A stretch of 64,000 nucleotides of DNA. Origin: Tubiluchus corallicola. Its lineage: Eukaryota; Priapulida; Priapulimorpha; Priapulimorphida; Tubiluchidae. Position numbers and translations under genes: made by a program. How positions within the stretch are numbered: the stretch's first letter is position 1; each line of letters begins with the position of its first letter. The stretch lies in the NCBI GenBank assembly GCA_030141605.1, contig JAQGDQ010000724.1, positions 43,491-107,490 of the forward strand, given 5' to 3'. A model generated the notes under the pieces. The model was given only the letters and a program-made list of their open reading frames with translations, searched no databases and had not been told where the DNA came from. This document shows positions 10,590 through 21,440 of this stretch, piece by piece.

Positions 10590-11060
10590 GACTTGAGTAT
10601 CTAAATTAAACAAATGAGTCATTACAAAAGAAAATTCTTAGTAATTTAAAATATTCGCGCCACCTGGCAAAATGTCACTAACTGATCTTCCTAGTGTGAA
10701 CCACTGACTCACCAAAAAACGTATTTTTAGTTATTATTACGTAATTAAACATATTACTTTATCCACAAGATACAGTAATTTATATTTTTGCTTAGTTAGT
10801 GAAGAATGCGCTACGAATGCTATGATTACTTTTCCAAACTTTCGGCATGTTATCTAAACTTGTTTCAAACGGTTTGCCGTTAAAATGGATGCGCCTAACG
10901 TCATCGCCAGAGTTTAAATTTGCTAGTTTTATACAGCCTTGCGCACTATCCTTGCTAATAACGCACACCCTATATGCAACAAGACAGCATGTAAGTGATA
11001 CAAATTTTCAAACGTTAAAAGGTGGCAAGCGCAAAAAACCTTTTACTTACATAAAGTAAA
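10590..11060 (+). repeat. Dispersed family A, plus-oriented partial copy
   Basis: It is homologous to the right part of 41190-41850 and 44285-44950. Shared blocks include gttatctaaacttgtttcaa, ttaaaatggMtgcgYctaac and a gcaa-aagacag block. Together with 11061-11533 it forms an inverted pair. The 70-codon ORF at 10847 falls inside the repeat and is not called. Confidence 0.75.
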
Positions 11061-11533
11061 AGAAATTCTCTTGAAAAGTTGTAATCAGGGCATTCGTAGC
11101 GCACACGTCACTAACTAAATAAAATTTTAAATGACTGTATCTTGTCAATAAGATTAAAATACGTTTTTGGTTAGCGAATGGCGCACCCTGGAGGGTGAGT
11201 CAGTGACATTTCACCAATTGGTGAAAACCTTTTAAATAAATAATATTTTTTTTCTATTTTCTAGTTACATAAGTCCTTCAAGCAGGTAAGCCAAACGCTA
11301 AGTAATGTAGAATTAATTTAACATTTCCTTTTCTTCCCCTGATTTACGTTGTGCGTATATGACGTCATGTAATAGCACCATCTAAACAGTATTGCGGGAG
11401 ATTTAAAATGAAAACAAACGAAAATTCCTTTCAACGATTTACGATGTACACCAAAAATTACTATAAAGTAAAATAATAGTTTAAGGCGATTTTTCTGAAA
11501 CCTGATTTAGGTTCCCCTTTTTTCTTGTCCTTT
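11061..11533 (-). repeat. Dispersed family A, inverted partner copy
   Basis: Its reverse complement aligns with 41190-41640 and 44285-44720. It has the rggtacctga...aggtttcag left end, atgacgtca, gacttatgtaacta, and gactcaccctccagggtgcg. It meets the plus copy head to head near 11060 at an ataaagtaaaag turn. Confidence 0.75.
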
Positions 11534-13472
11534 AATAGTTATCAATACACAAAGTAGTTGTACATTAAATGCAATCTCGGATCTCTAGAGTATGACCAAA
11601 TTCCAGTAATCATAACAAAATACGAGGTAAGCTGTCTGTCATCATTTTTGGCTAGAAAAAAAATCATAAAACTTTATTTTTATCAAAATAAAATAAGTCT
11701 AACCAAATAACAGGACGAGTTTATGAGAGATCCGTCAAACCGAGGTTGGTAACCCTGCCTAAAAAGTTGCTGCACTTGTTTTGCCTAGAAGTTGACAGCA
11801 AGAGCTGCAAAAGTCTTTAGGCTAATCATCATTAGAAACGTCGTTTATTAACTGTTTTCACGGGCGCCGCCAGAGTTTAAAAAATTTGTCGCACAAGCAG
11901 CTAGGCGGTTTGGGGGAGCGAAGTTCCCCCGGCGGGGTCCGGGCGAAACTACCAACATATTTTCCCGTATTTCAGCACATTTTGGAGACCTCAAATGAGA
12001 TCTAACTGGTACATAAACTTCCTCAAACGTTAAAAGTTCTCCTTTAATAACTATATTTTACCTACATTTACCTAGGTAATATTGATTGTATTCTATTGTA
12101 GTAGTCATATATCTTAAAATCAAGTTCGTAATACACTGCAATGCTGATGACCCATTACTTAAGCTTAATTTATTTAGTGTCAAGATTATCTATCCAGCAA
12201 AATGTGGATAGTGAAACATTAAACTGATTTGAGACTGTTAAGTTTACAGCCCATCCATTGTTCATACAAAATTTAATATGTTTGCATGTGTGCTAATTTT
12301 TCCCACCAGACACAGCTAAACGACAGAACGTCTCGGCCTCACATGCATTTTACTGCATTTTAGACCATTTTGCGGTTGCTAGAAGCTATTTCCTCAGGTA
12401 AGTTCACTAGTTTAAAACTCATTATTGCCCAAACAAACGAGAGTTGACGTGTTTCTTAGTTTATTGCTAAAAAATCTTATATAGCCGTAAAATTTTTTTA
12501 ATTTAAGAAATTCTGTGGACGTACCACCGTGACTATTTTGCGACGTTCAATAGATTCTCTCGGCAATCGAAGAGCAGCTGCTAACAGCCCAAAAACTACC
12601 AAAATTTTGGAGCAGTAATAGTATTTTCTTAATTCACCAACTGCGTTGTTTATGCGGACACAAATTGTGATTAGTAATCTTGTGTATCGTCTTGAGTAAA
12701 ATCTCACAACATTCAAGTTCTTGTGGCTTAATTTTGATTTTGATTTAATATGTTATTTCAAACTTTACAAAGTTCATATACACATCACAAATTAATACAA
12801 ATAATACAATAAATCATGACACCCAATAATAACACAAATAACAATTAACGATATAACATACTGCGCGAATATCTTCTAACTACAGTAGTAAAGTTTACAT
12901 CACTGTTTAAAATGCTGTTGCATATAAAATTTTCACTCTTATTCAGCCTGACATATAAACTGTATGCACATTCTGTGAATCACATCAAAATAAATAGTAT
13001 TAAGTCTAGCAGAAATATATCTGGCGCTCATATCATATGAAAAGTTAAACAGCTTCCGTGTTGATACATTATATGCAACCTTGAGTTTACTAAGATTGTA
13101 AGAATAAAAATGTCTCCAAGTGGATATACAATAAAAGTATTGCAGTGAGTATTAAACAATTATATCTTCACGTTAACTGAACAGTGAGTAAATTTCATGA
13201 GTAATCTATTTGCTCTGCCATAGTAAATTGAACGTTGTCGTAATATGCCTAAATCATCTCTATTGTCTTCTAATAAAATATGACCCAGATATTTTTCTTT
13301 TTTACTAGGTACAAAACTTTTGCACTACAAAACAACAGACCCAAAAGTAAGCTGCTGCATGTGGGAAGAGTAGGCTAGATATTTACTGTTTTCCTACAAC
13401 AAACATTAATTGTATTGTTAAGTGGAACTATAAATAGTTATTGCGTCGTTCTCATTAGTTATTATTAATAAT
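11534..13472. other. No gene seen
   Basis: AT-rich. A short G/C-rich piece at about 11865-11950 (gggggagcgaagttcccccg) resembles a hAT terminus remnant, but I found no partner. No coding region is supported. Confidence 0.45.
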
Positions 13473-13899
13473 AAGCGTTTTCACAGTTTCGTTGCACGCA
13501 CGCGCAGTTCCTGCACTTCAAAGGTTGCGCACGCGCAGTTCCTGCAATTCAAAGGTTAAGTGCACCACAGCAACGCGCCTTAGCTACAACCGTCATCAGT
13601 AACATGTGGGTAAAGCAAACGCCCGTCTATCGCATCAGTTCAGTAAAGTCAGTTGTTTTACGTGCACTTTACTTAATTATGCGCTCAGTCTGTGAATGTA
13701 GAGTGATTTACTAGCAGGATCTTGCTTTGGAACAAGAAAAAATGAACTACGTAAAGTTCTAGCTAGCTATTAAAATCGTTACTATTACAGTAGCATAGGC
13801 TGCGAGGCTATGACTAGTGCACTCCAATGCGTTGTCTGGTGCAGTTAACCTTTGACCTTTTAACGATCATCATCAATCGCTGGAACTGTAAAAAGGGTT
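13473..13899. mobile_element. MITE family B copy
   Basis: The ends are aagcgttttcacagttt and the imperfect inverse ggaactgtaaaaagggtt. The body is reverse-complement related to 46311-46692 over its length, sharing the tgaccttt/aaaggttaagtg, gcaggatcttgctttgg and tagctagctatt blocks. It is non-coding, so a non-autonomous DNA transposon is likely. Confidence 0.7.
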
Positions 13900-14064
13900 A
13901 TTGATAGATGACACTGTGTTGTCAGCTAACGTATTTTAATGAGTCAGTGACGATTAGTCTTGAATTTATAAATAGGCCTATATAATAAAATTATGTTACT
14001 GAAATGATTATTGAACTCTCCCTGATTTGGTTTTTTTCTTCTAGGCTAGACAAACTAACCACAG

Positions 14065-14140
14065 ATGGCAGCACCTGCTGAATGTTTCGTTTTCTTGGCC
14101 GTGCTGATAATCTTTGCTATTACTGCTGTCCAATCAGAAG
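14065..14140 (+). CDS. Signal-peptide exon of a secreted collagen (predicted)
   Basis: An ATG in a good context (cacagATGG) opens 25 codons reading MAAPAECFVFLAVLIIFAIT then AVQSE. The hydrophobic core and small residues before the end make a typical signal peptide. The open frame ends at G|GTTATT in phase 1. The next collagen exon begins in phase 1, so the join gives an in-frame Asp codon. The donor (GTTATT) is weaker than the consensus. Intron 1 contains a hAT element. I infer this is exon 1 of the collagen gene. Confidence 0.6.
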
Positions 14141-14302
14141 GTTATTTGATATGTTATATTTTATTAATTAAAATTTACATGTGATTTAGGGCCCGAATCC
14201 GAATGGTATTCGAAACGAGACCGAGACGTTTTGCATTTAAAACGCGGAAATTAAAAACGCGTGGATTAGCACAAAAGGTTAAAGGTCACGGTGGCAGGAC
14301 AG

Positions 14303-15103
14303 CAGTGGCGGCTCGTGTATAAGGCTGAATTGTACAACTATTGTTTGCAAAATCTTCAGTCTCTGGCCACGTCAGAAACATTATCAACTAGTTCTATGAT
14401 TACAACTGCCACGTTTTCTTATCCTATATGTTATCGCTTACTGAGATTACAATGAGAAATGCTTTACCTAGTGGCAGCTCATGTATAGGTACTGTTGTAC
14501 TGCAGCACCCCCAGTTTTCACTCGTTATGAGCGACAATATTCAATATAATAAGTCTTTTTTCTTTAGTTCTTTTTTAATACTTGTGCAGAACCGGAGCAC
14601 GCGAGGGAAGTATAATTTGCTTCACAGCTCAAGCAGCGCGGTGTTTGGCTGTTGTGCGCATGCGGCCAGGTTCACATGTCTGAGATAAGATGCTGTACAT
14701 TAGGTAGAAAAGGTACTGTTGCTCACTGCAGTATCAGTTGTCACGTGCTTAAAAGCCGTGTATCGGCATATTCTTGAACAATTTAGGCTATTCGTAAGAA
14801 AACAATACTTTTTGTTTAGGAGTTTATCAAGGTTATGTTTAAATTAGTTTGTTTGTTTAAAATTACAATTACAACATTATAATTACATAATGTTTGTTTC
14901 GTTTTACACAGTATTAAAACAATGGCTAAAAATCTTTTAATTTTGCGTCACCGCCACCAATTTAGCTACGAGCCGCCACTGAACGACAATTACAACATTA
15001 TAATTACATAATGTTTGTTTCGTTTTACACAGTATTAAAACAATGGCTAAAAATCTTTTAAATTTGAATCACCCCCACCAATTTTAGCTACGAGCCGCCA
15101 CTG
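14303..15103. mobile_element. hAT-type MITE in collagen intron 1
   Basis: The termini are CAGTGGCGGCTCGT and its exact inverse ACGAGCCGCCACTG, a typical hAT end. The 8-bp flanks caggacag (14295-14302) and aacgacag (15104-15111) agree at 6 of 8 positions. The right end is tandemly duplicated with a 121-bp period, so the inverse terminus also occurs at 14968-14981. Non-coding. Confidence 0.82.
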
Positions 15104-15251
15104 AACGACAGAAACCTGCTAATAATACAACTTGTTTTAAGGGCACTGTGAATTTTTTCTTTCCAAGTGCTGTTCTTTTTTTTTATATTTGATTGAATGT
15201 TTAACGAACTTTTATATTAAAGCTTTCAACGTGTAGCTTTTATTGTACTAG

Positions 15252-16037
15252 ATACTCCAGGTCCTCCAGGGCCATCAGGACCTCCGGGACCTTCAGGAGC
15301 TCCGGGTCCCGAAGGCCCCTCTGGTCCATCAGGGCCATCAGGTCCATCGGGGCCTACCGGAATTGGTGTGCCAGGGCCCTCTGGACCACCTGGTCCATCT
15401 GGAGTATGCCCTGTATGTCCACCTGGTCTACCTGGCCCACCAGGACCGCCTGGAGAAAAGGGTGATCCTGGCGATTCAGGAGAAGGTAAAGGTCCTTCTG
15501 GTGAAAAAGGTGATCCTGGACCACCAGGTCAAGATGGGCAAGATGGTACAGATGGTAACCCAGGTGACCCAGGGCAACCAGGAAGAGATGGCCGAGATGG
15601 TGCAGATGGTACACCTGGTGCAATTGGTGATACTGGTGCACCAGGCCCCCCAGGTGTTCCAGGGCCTGCTGGCGGACCAGGTGTTCCTGGAAATCCTGGG
15701 CAAGATGGTGATCCTGGGCAACCTGGCCTACCCGGCAGAGATGGCCGAGAAGGAGAACGTGGAGAAAAGGGACACCCAGGTCCAGAAGGACATCCAGGAA
15801 ACCCAGGATTGGATGGTTGGCCTGGTGTTGATGGTATTCCTGGAGAAGATGGAAAGGATGGTGCAACGGGTGAGCCAGGACCAAAGGGAGACCCAGGCGA
15901 ACCCGGATTTGGAATGAAAGGAATGAAAGGTGATCCTGGTTCTCCTGGTCAAGATGGAACTCCAGGATCGGCAGGACATCCAGGACATCCAGGAGCCGTA
16001 GGAGCACCAGGACCACAAGGAGAACCAGGTCTGCTTG
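15252..16037 (+). CDS. Collagen triple-helix exon (Gly-X-Y, about 262 codons)
   Basis: The exon begins after acceptor ...tactag at 15251 and ends at CTTG|GTAAGA, phase 1 at both ends. It is almost wholly Gly-X-Y triplets with many Pro at X/Y and charged GEKGDPG and [13 protein letters not shown] stretches. There are short interruptions: a GIGVPG step, a Cys pair in GVCPVCPPG near residue 55, GEGKGPSG, and [12 protein letters not shown] near the end. The protein would form a triple helix in the extracellular matrix. The Cys pair may crosslink chains (inference). Large ORFs on the opposite strand here are artefacts of triplet repetition. It lies between a signal-peptide exon and a short basic C-terminal exon. 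It may alternatively splice on to the Kunitz/EGF exons, which share the same phase. Confidence 0.9.
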
Positions 16038-17031
16038 GTAAGACTCATTCATAGTTTTTACATTCGTGATGTTCTTCTAACTGTTTGACACCATTCACAA
16101 TTGTTTTGATTTATAATTTTGTTTTATGATGTCAATCTTTATACGTGCACGGACACGAACTGGCAGTTGCAAGCAAGTTTTCGGAAGGATGCCGTAATCA
16201 TAAAATTTGTAAATAACACGGCCCATTTGAAGTCCTCTCCTAGGAATGCTCTCTTTGTGGCCTGCCCTTGTTATGGTATTTATGTAGAACTAGCCTACTT
16301 CAAGATCAAGTGTTTTGGAATTCTGCATTTTTATTCTTTCCATCATTTCTGAACCGTGTCATTTCAGCAATTCGGCCATTCGTAACTTGTCTTTCCACAA
16401 ACTAGCTGCACAGTATTTTAAAACTGACTTTCAGTTGCTATACAAGGTCAAAGATCAGTTGTTGACCTTCAGTTAGTAATTCAAGGTCAAAAGATAGTCC
16501 TTTATATTCAGTCGATAGTTCAAAGTCAAAGGACAGTTTTCTCATTAAAAATGCAACACATATATCGTTCTATAGAGTTTTAATAATAGAAAGTTCATCA
16601 CATATAGATGGGCAGTTCACCACTTCCTATGACAGATCGCTCACAAAATAGTGATTTTAACTAATTTGACTTATTTTTTTTAAATAGATTAAGTTTAAGC
16701 TCAAAATTTCACGGACGGTTAATTAATTATTGAAATGTTAATGCAAGATTATTAAATCCAGGCTACTTTTCAACTTTCTCACACGTCCTGGTTTTCGAAG
16801 CTTGATATCAAAACTTTATTAATTGTTGGTTTATAACTTTATTAATAATAATCCTGACATTAAGATTATAGTAGTTAAGAGAGCGGTATAGCGTTTGGTT
16901 TTGTTTGTAAGAAAGTTTATAGTTATAGGCGTACGTATAACAATACAGCACAGGTACCAATTACGGCACAGAACTATCGAGTGCATCAAAACTGAACAAT
17001 GAGAAAGGCCAGAGTCTAACCGCACTTACTG

Positions 17032-17115
17032 CCGTCATTGTCATCGTCATCATCATCATCATTATCATCATCCATCATTATCATCGTCGTCATCGTCATC
17101 ATCATCGCCATCTTC
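17032..17115. repeat. (CAT/CGT)n microsatellite
   Basis: Imperfect atc/gtc trinucleotide run in the last collagen intron. Confidence 0.9.
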
Positions 17116-17154
17116 AGTTAATATTATTAATTATATTTTTTGTCTATATTTCAG

Positions 17155-17258
17155 GTGATACACGTAGAGTAGTCAAACCTGTTGTTATGGACAAGCATTA
17201 TCGATCAAATAACAGAAACAGATTCAAGAATACGAAACTTTTTCCTTATTTCTCGTAA
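17155..17258 (+). CDS. Terminal exon of the short collagen (predicted)
   Basis: After a good acceptor (tatatttcag), phase 1 reading gives 33 codons (DTRRVVKPVVMDKHYRSNNR, then NRFKNTKLFPYFS) and a TAA at 17256-17258. It joins the collagen exon in frame through a Gly codon. The tail is basic and has no Cys. I recognise no domain. It would make a secreted collagen of about 320 residues. The stop lies 9 bp before a hAT element that contains an AATAAA (17418-17423). Confidence rests on splice phase and signal only. Confidence 0.5.
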
Positions 17259-17267
17259 TTTCCTAAC

Positions 17268-17489
17268 CAGTGGTGTAGCTGAGAGGGGAGCAAGGGTATT
17301 GTGCGATAAAACTAGAAGGCTTTAGAAGAATCCTGTAAAGTCATTACTTTATTTATTTACTTTCTTTAAAACTGTATCTTCTTCATGCTTTGATTTTAAA
17401 CACAAAATTAAAACTGTAATAAATGTGTTAAAATTTGTTTCGTACGTGTCACGTGCTCTAACTAACCTTAGACCCTGGCTACGCCCCTG
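17268..17489. mobile_element. Small hAT-type MITE
   Basis: It begins CAGTGGTGTAGCT and ends TGGCTACGCCCCTG. Its flanks ttcctaac and gttctaac agree at 6 of 8 positions. It shares internal sequence (gagcaaggg, aaactgtatcttcttcatg) with the element at 57874-58664. It supplies a possible poly(A) signal at 17418 to the collagen. Confidence 0.72.
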
Positions 17490-17787
17490 GTTCTAACTCC
17501 AGCTAATTGCATTGATAATTAATAATTACCATTGTCTCAAGTATATTTTGTAGATAATATATACATAGTTTGTCATCCACTATCTAGGATGAAGTGTGAC
17601 AGATATGCCCAGAGACCAGAGTAGCAAGCCTGTTTTTAGTGCATAGTTAGAGAATATAATTAAAATGAAGTAGCGAAATGTGTTCAGCCTACATAGAACA
17701 CCTACCAGAAGTAGAAGTTTACTTTGTTGTGTTTGTTTATAAAACACGCAGAAGGAGTTTAAATTGCTACAAAATTTAAGTACCCTA

Positions 17788-18245
17788 ACCCAAACCCTAA
17801 TCCTAACCCTAACCCTAACCCTAAATTAAACCTTAACCCTAACCCTAACCCTAACGCTAATCCTAACCTTAACCCAACCCTAATCTTAACCCAGCCCTAA
17901 CCCTAACCTTAAGCCTAACCCTAACCTTAACCCTAATCCTAACCTTAACCCTAATCCTAACCTTAACCCTAACCTTAATCCTAACCCTAACCTTAATCCT
18001 AACCCTAACCTTAACCCTAACCCAACCCTAACCCTAACACTAATCCTAATGCCAACCGTAACCCTAAGACAACACCAACCCGTAACGTTAGCCTTAACCG
18101 TAATGCCAACCCTAACTCTAACCCTAATCCTAACCTTAATCCAAACCCTAACCCAACCCCAACCCTAACTCTAACCCTAATCCTAACATTAAGCCCAACC
18201 CTAACTCTAACCCTAACCCAACCCCAACCCTAACTCTAACCCTAA
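17788..18245. repeat. Degenerate telomere-like array (CCCTAA strand)
   Basis: About 75 hexamers mostly read aaccct, interspersed with aatcct, aacctt, aaccca and aactct. The degeneracy indicates an old interstitial array rather than a chromosome end. Confidence 0.95.
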
Positions 18246-18815
18246 ACCGTATGATGATCTAATTTCTTGCTGAATCATAGACTTTGGCCAAACACGTTAT
18301 AAAAAGTCTCACACAAATCACTTTTCTATAACCTGACTGAACAGATGAACTGAGCTTAAATGCTTAATAGCGAGTTTGGGTTGCATTCTGCACTAGTGGG
18401 TGATATTTGAGAGAGTCCAAGTCCGCCACATTTTCTTGCTGAATGAGTACTACTCCTGCTTGCTGGGCTTCTGCCCGAGTGATTCCCCTGTTAGTTCAAT
18501 TTACAAAATCAATGTAAGCAAATACCGTGTTCTTGGTAACACAAACACATGTATACTCATGCGGCGGAAAAATGTGTCGAAGCTATAAACGTAGTATAAA
18601 AATAAAATAAAAAACAATTAAAAATTATTACAACTGTTGTTACAGACACTTGCGTATAAGCACCAAAAATTTGAAGTCATTTCTGCATATTTTTTCAAAG
18701 ATACTGAAGTTCCAAAGCAACAAGTCAAAAAAAGTAACAAACGCGGGAAAACTGAGTGTCACTTTGCTAAAATTTACAGCAGGTGTTTTATGTGTCCGCC
18801 ATTTTCTGAGTCCGC
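18246..18815. other. No gene seen
   Basis: Short ORFs near 18400 and 18640 have no recognisable features, and none fits the phase-1 exon pattern of the neighbouring matrix genes. Confidence 0.45.
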
Positions 18816-20270
18816 CAAGTATTTTGTTCTGAGGATGAATTAAACTGAATTACAAAAGTATTTTGTTCTGAGGATGAATTAAACTGAATTACAAAAGTAT
18901 TTTGTTCTGAGGATGAATTAAACTGAATTACAAAAGTATTTTTTCTGAGGATGAGTTAAACGAAATTACCAAAATATTTTGTTCTGAGGATGAGTTAAAC
19001 TGAATTGCAAAAGTATTTTGTTCTGAGGATGAGTTAAACGAAATTACAAAAGTATTTTGTTTTGAGGATGAATTAAACTGAATTACAAAAGTATTTTGTT
19101 CTGAGTATGAGTTAAACTAAATTACAAAAGTATTGTGTTCTGAGGATGAATTAAACTGAATTACAAACGTATTATGTTCTGAGGATGAACTAAACTGAAT
19201 TACAAAAGTATTTTGTTCTGAGGATGAATTAAACTGAATTACAAAAGTATTTTTTCTGAGGATGAGTTAAACGAAATTACCAAAATATTTTGTTCTGAGG
19301 ATGAGTTAAACTAAATTGCAAAAGTATTATGTTCTGAGGATGAACTAAACTGAATTACAAAAGTATTTTGTTCTGAGGATGAGTTAAACTGAATTACAAA
19401 AATATTTTGTTCTGAGGATGAGTTAAACTGAATTACAAAAGTATTTTGTTCTGAAGATGAATTAAACTAAATTACAAAAGTATTTTGTTCTTAGGATGAG
19501 TTAAACTAAATTGCAAAAGTATTTTGTTTTGAGGATGAATTAAACTGAATTACAAAAGTATTTAGTTCTTAGGATGAGTTAAACTAAATTGCAAAAGTAT
19601 TTTGTTTTGAGGATGAATTAAACTGAATTGCAAAAGTATTTTGTTCTGAGGATGAGTTAAACTAAATTACAAAACTATTTTGTTCTGAGGATGAGTTAAA
19701 CTGAACTGCAAACGTATTATGTTCTGAGGATGAACTAAACTGAATTACAAAAGTATTTTGTTCTGAGGATGAATTAAACTGAATTACAAAAGTATTTTTT
19801 CTGAGGATGAGTTAAACGAAAATACCAAAATATTTTGTTCTGATGATGAGTTAAACTAAATTACAAAAGTAATTTGTTTTGAGGATGAATTAAACTGAAT
19901 TATAAAAGTATTTTTTCTGAGGATGAGTTAAACGAAAATACCAAAATATTTTGTTCTGATGATGAGTTAAACTAAATTACAAAAGTATTTTGTTTTGAGG
20001 ATGAATTAAACTGAATTACAAAAGTATTTTGTTCTGATTATGAGTTAAACTAAATTACAAAAGTATTTTGTTCTGAGGATGAATTAAACTGAATTACAAA
20101 AGTATTTTGTTTTGAGGATGAATTAAACTGAATTACAAAAGTATTTTGTTCTGAGGATGAATTAAACTAAATTACAAAAGTATTTTGTTTTGAGGATGAA
20201 TTAAACTGAATTACAAAAGTATTTTGTTCTGAAGATGAATTAAACTGAATTGCAAAAGTATTTTGTTCTT
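18816..20270. repeat. 39-bp satellite, about 38 copies
   Basis: The consensus is aaagtattttgttctgag followed by gatgaattaaactgaattac. Some units are 35 bp because a gttt step is lost (ttttttctgagg). The variant units recur in blocks, for example a short unit followed by the cgaaattaccaaaatatt unit, so multi-unit segments were copied together. Confidence 0.95.
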
Positions 20271-21420
20271 ACTTGACTTTAACTGAATTATAAATGTATT
20301 TTGTTTGGAAGATAAGTTACAACGATAGGCCAACTGGCTATGCTTCTCTTAGGCGTTTTTTCTTTTACTAAAATAAGCTTGGTTCCCCGGGTATTTCCAT
20401 TTCTATTATTAAAAATAAACATGTTCACAATGATAACTTTTATAAACATAAAAAGATAAAGTTATATGTGTATATTAAAGCCGTCAAAATAATTTCTTGT
20501 TACTGCAAACGAAATTTAAAAGCTTATATCGCAAAAGTTAAGCCTGTGAAAAGTGTATGTAAAAAGTACCTTAGATGAGGCTGAGTTAAAACTGAATTAC
20601 AAAAGATCATAAGTATGCAAAAATAAATCACAGTCGTATCCTTCTGACGACCACATTTCTCTGTAAAGAAACGTCATGCATGCAAGTGTTCTATGATAAC
20701 AAACAAGCTTTGAGTTCACACAACCTTTTCCATTCTGCCACAACAACAACAGAGAGCAAATATTTCCAGCTGAGGCTTTTCGTTTTGACTCTAAAATTTC
20801 TTCCCTTCATGCAGCTGATGACAAGCGGATTTCACGGAAAAAATTTATTTTTGCTGACTTTGTGCATAGCAAAATAAACGAAAAACAAGCAAACATACAA
20901 AAATACTGTAATGGCTGAAGTCGAAAAAAATTAAACGTATAATAATGATCTTGACTTGCTGGCTGATAATTTATTACTGCAGGCGTATCATTTCAACATC
21001 CTCAATGAACCTTTGTGCTTTACCAGTCGCATGATTCTTTACAGCCATTTTTTTCATTTTTTAACATTTTTGTACTCATAATTCGTTTAGTTTTTGTTTA
21101 ATACGCTTCGTCATTCATCCATGTTCTGTAATTAAAAGTACTATATGTTATTTTTAAACTGCAAAGTTTATTCTAATTTTCTAGTTGTCTTTTATTTGCT
21201 ATGTAACTTGTGTGAACGAAATAAATGATATGTCAAAAAATTGACAAAAAAATCTGCTCTTGTGTTGATTGTAAATATCGTTCGCAGAGCAAAAGCACAT
21301 TTTAAAATCTAGGGGTTAGTTATCAAATGGCGAGACACAGTGTACTTTGAACTGTTACTTGTACGCGAGGTTCGTGCGTTAAGATTTACCATTGAGATGA
21401 CTGATACGGTATAGATAGAC
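20271..21420. other. No gene seen upstream of the thiolase
   Basis: AT-rich. The 65-codon ORF at 20680 is unrecognised. A possible splice acceptor, tttattctacag, ends at 21432 just before the thiolase ATG. Confidence 0.5.
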
Positions 21421-21440
21421 TTTATTCTACAGCTAGAAGC

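Noticed and set aside
15354-16052. Long ORFs of 232, 106 and 81 codons antisense to the collagen exon, and a 184-codon second plus frame
   Set aside because: The Gly-X-Y triplet periodicity keeps other frames open. Their composition (Leu/His or Trp/Ser repeats) is a mirror of the collagen codons.
17032-17115. Regular short repeats that could suggest a CRISPR-like array anywhere in the window
   Set aside because: All arrays here are uninterrupted tandem repeats without unique spacers, in a clearly animal genome.
18637-18843. Possible exon after ttgttacag at about 18645
   Set aside because: Phase 1 reading hits a stop within five codons, and no domain is seen in other phases.
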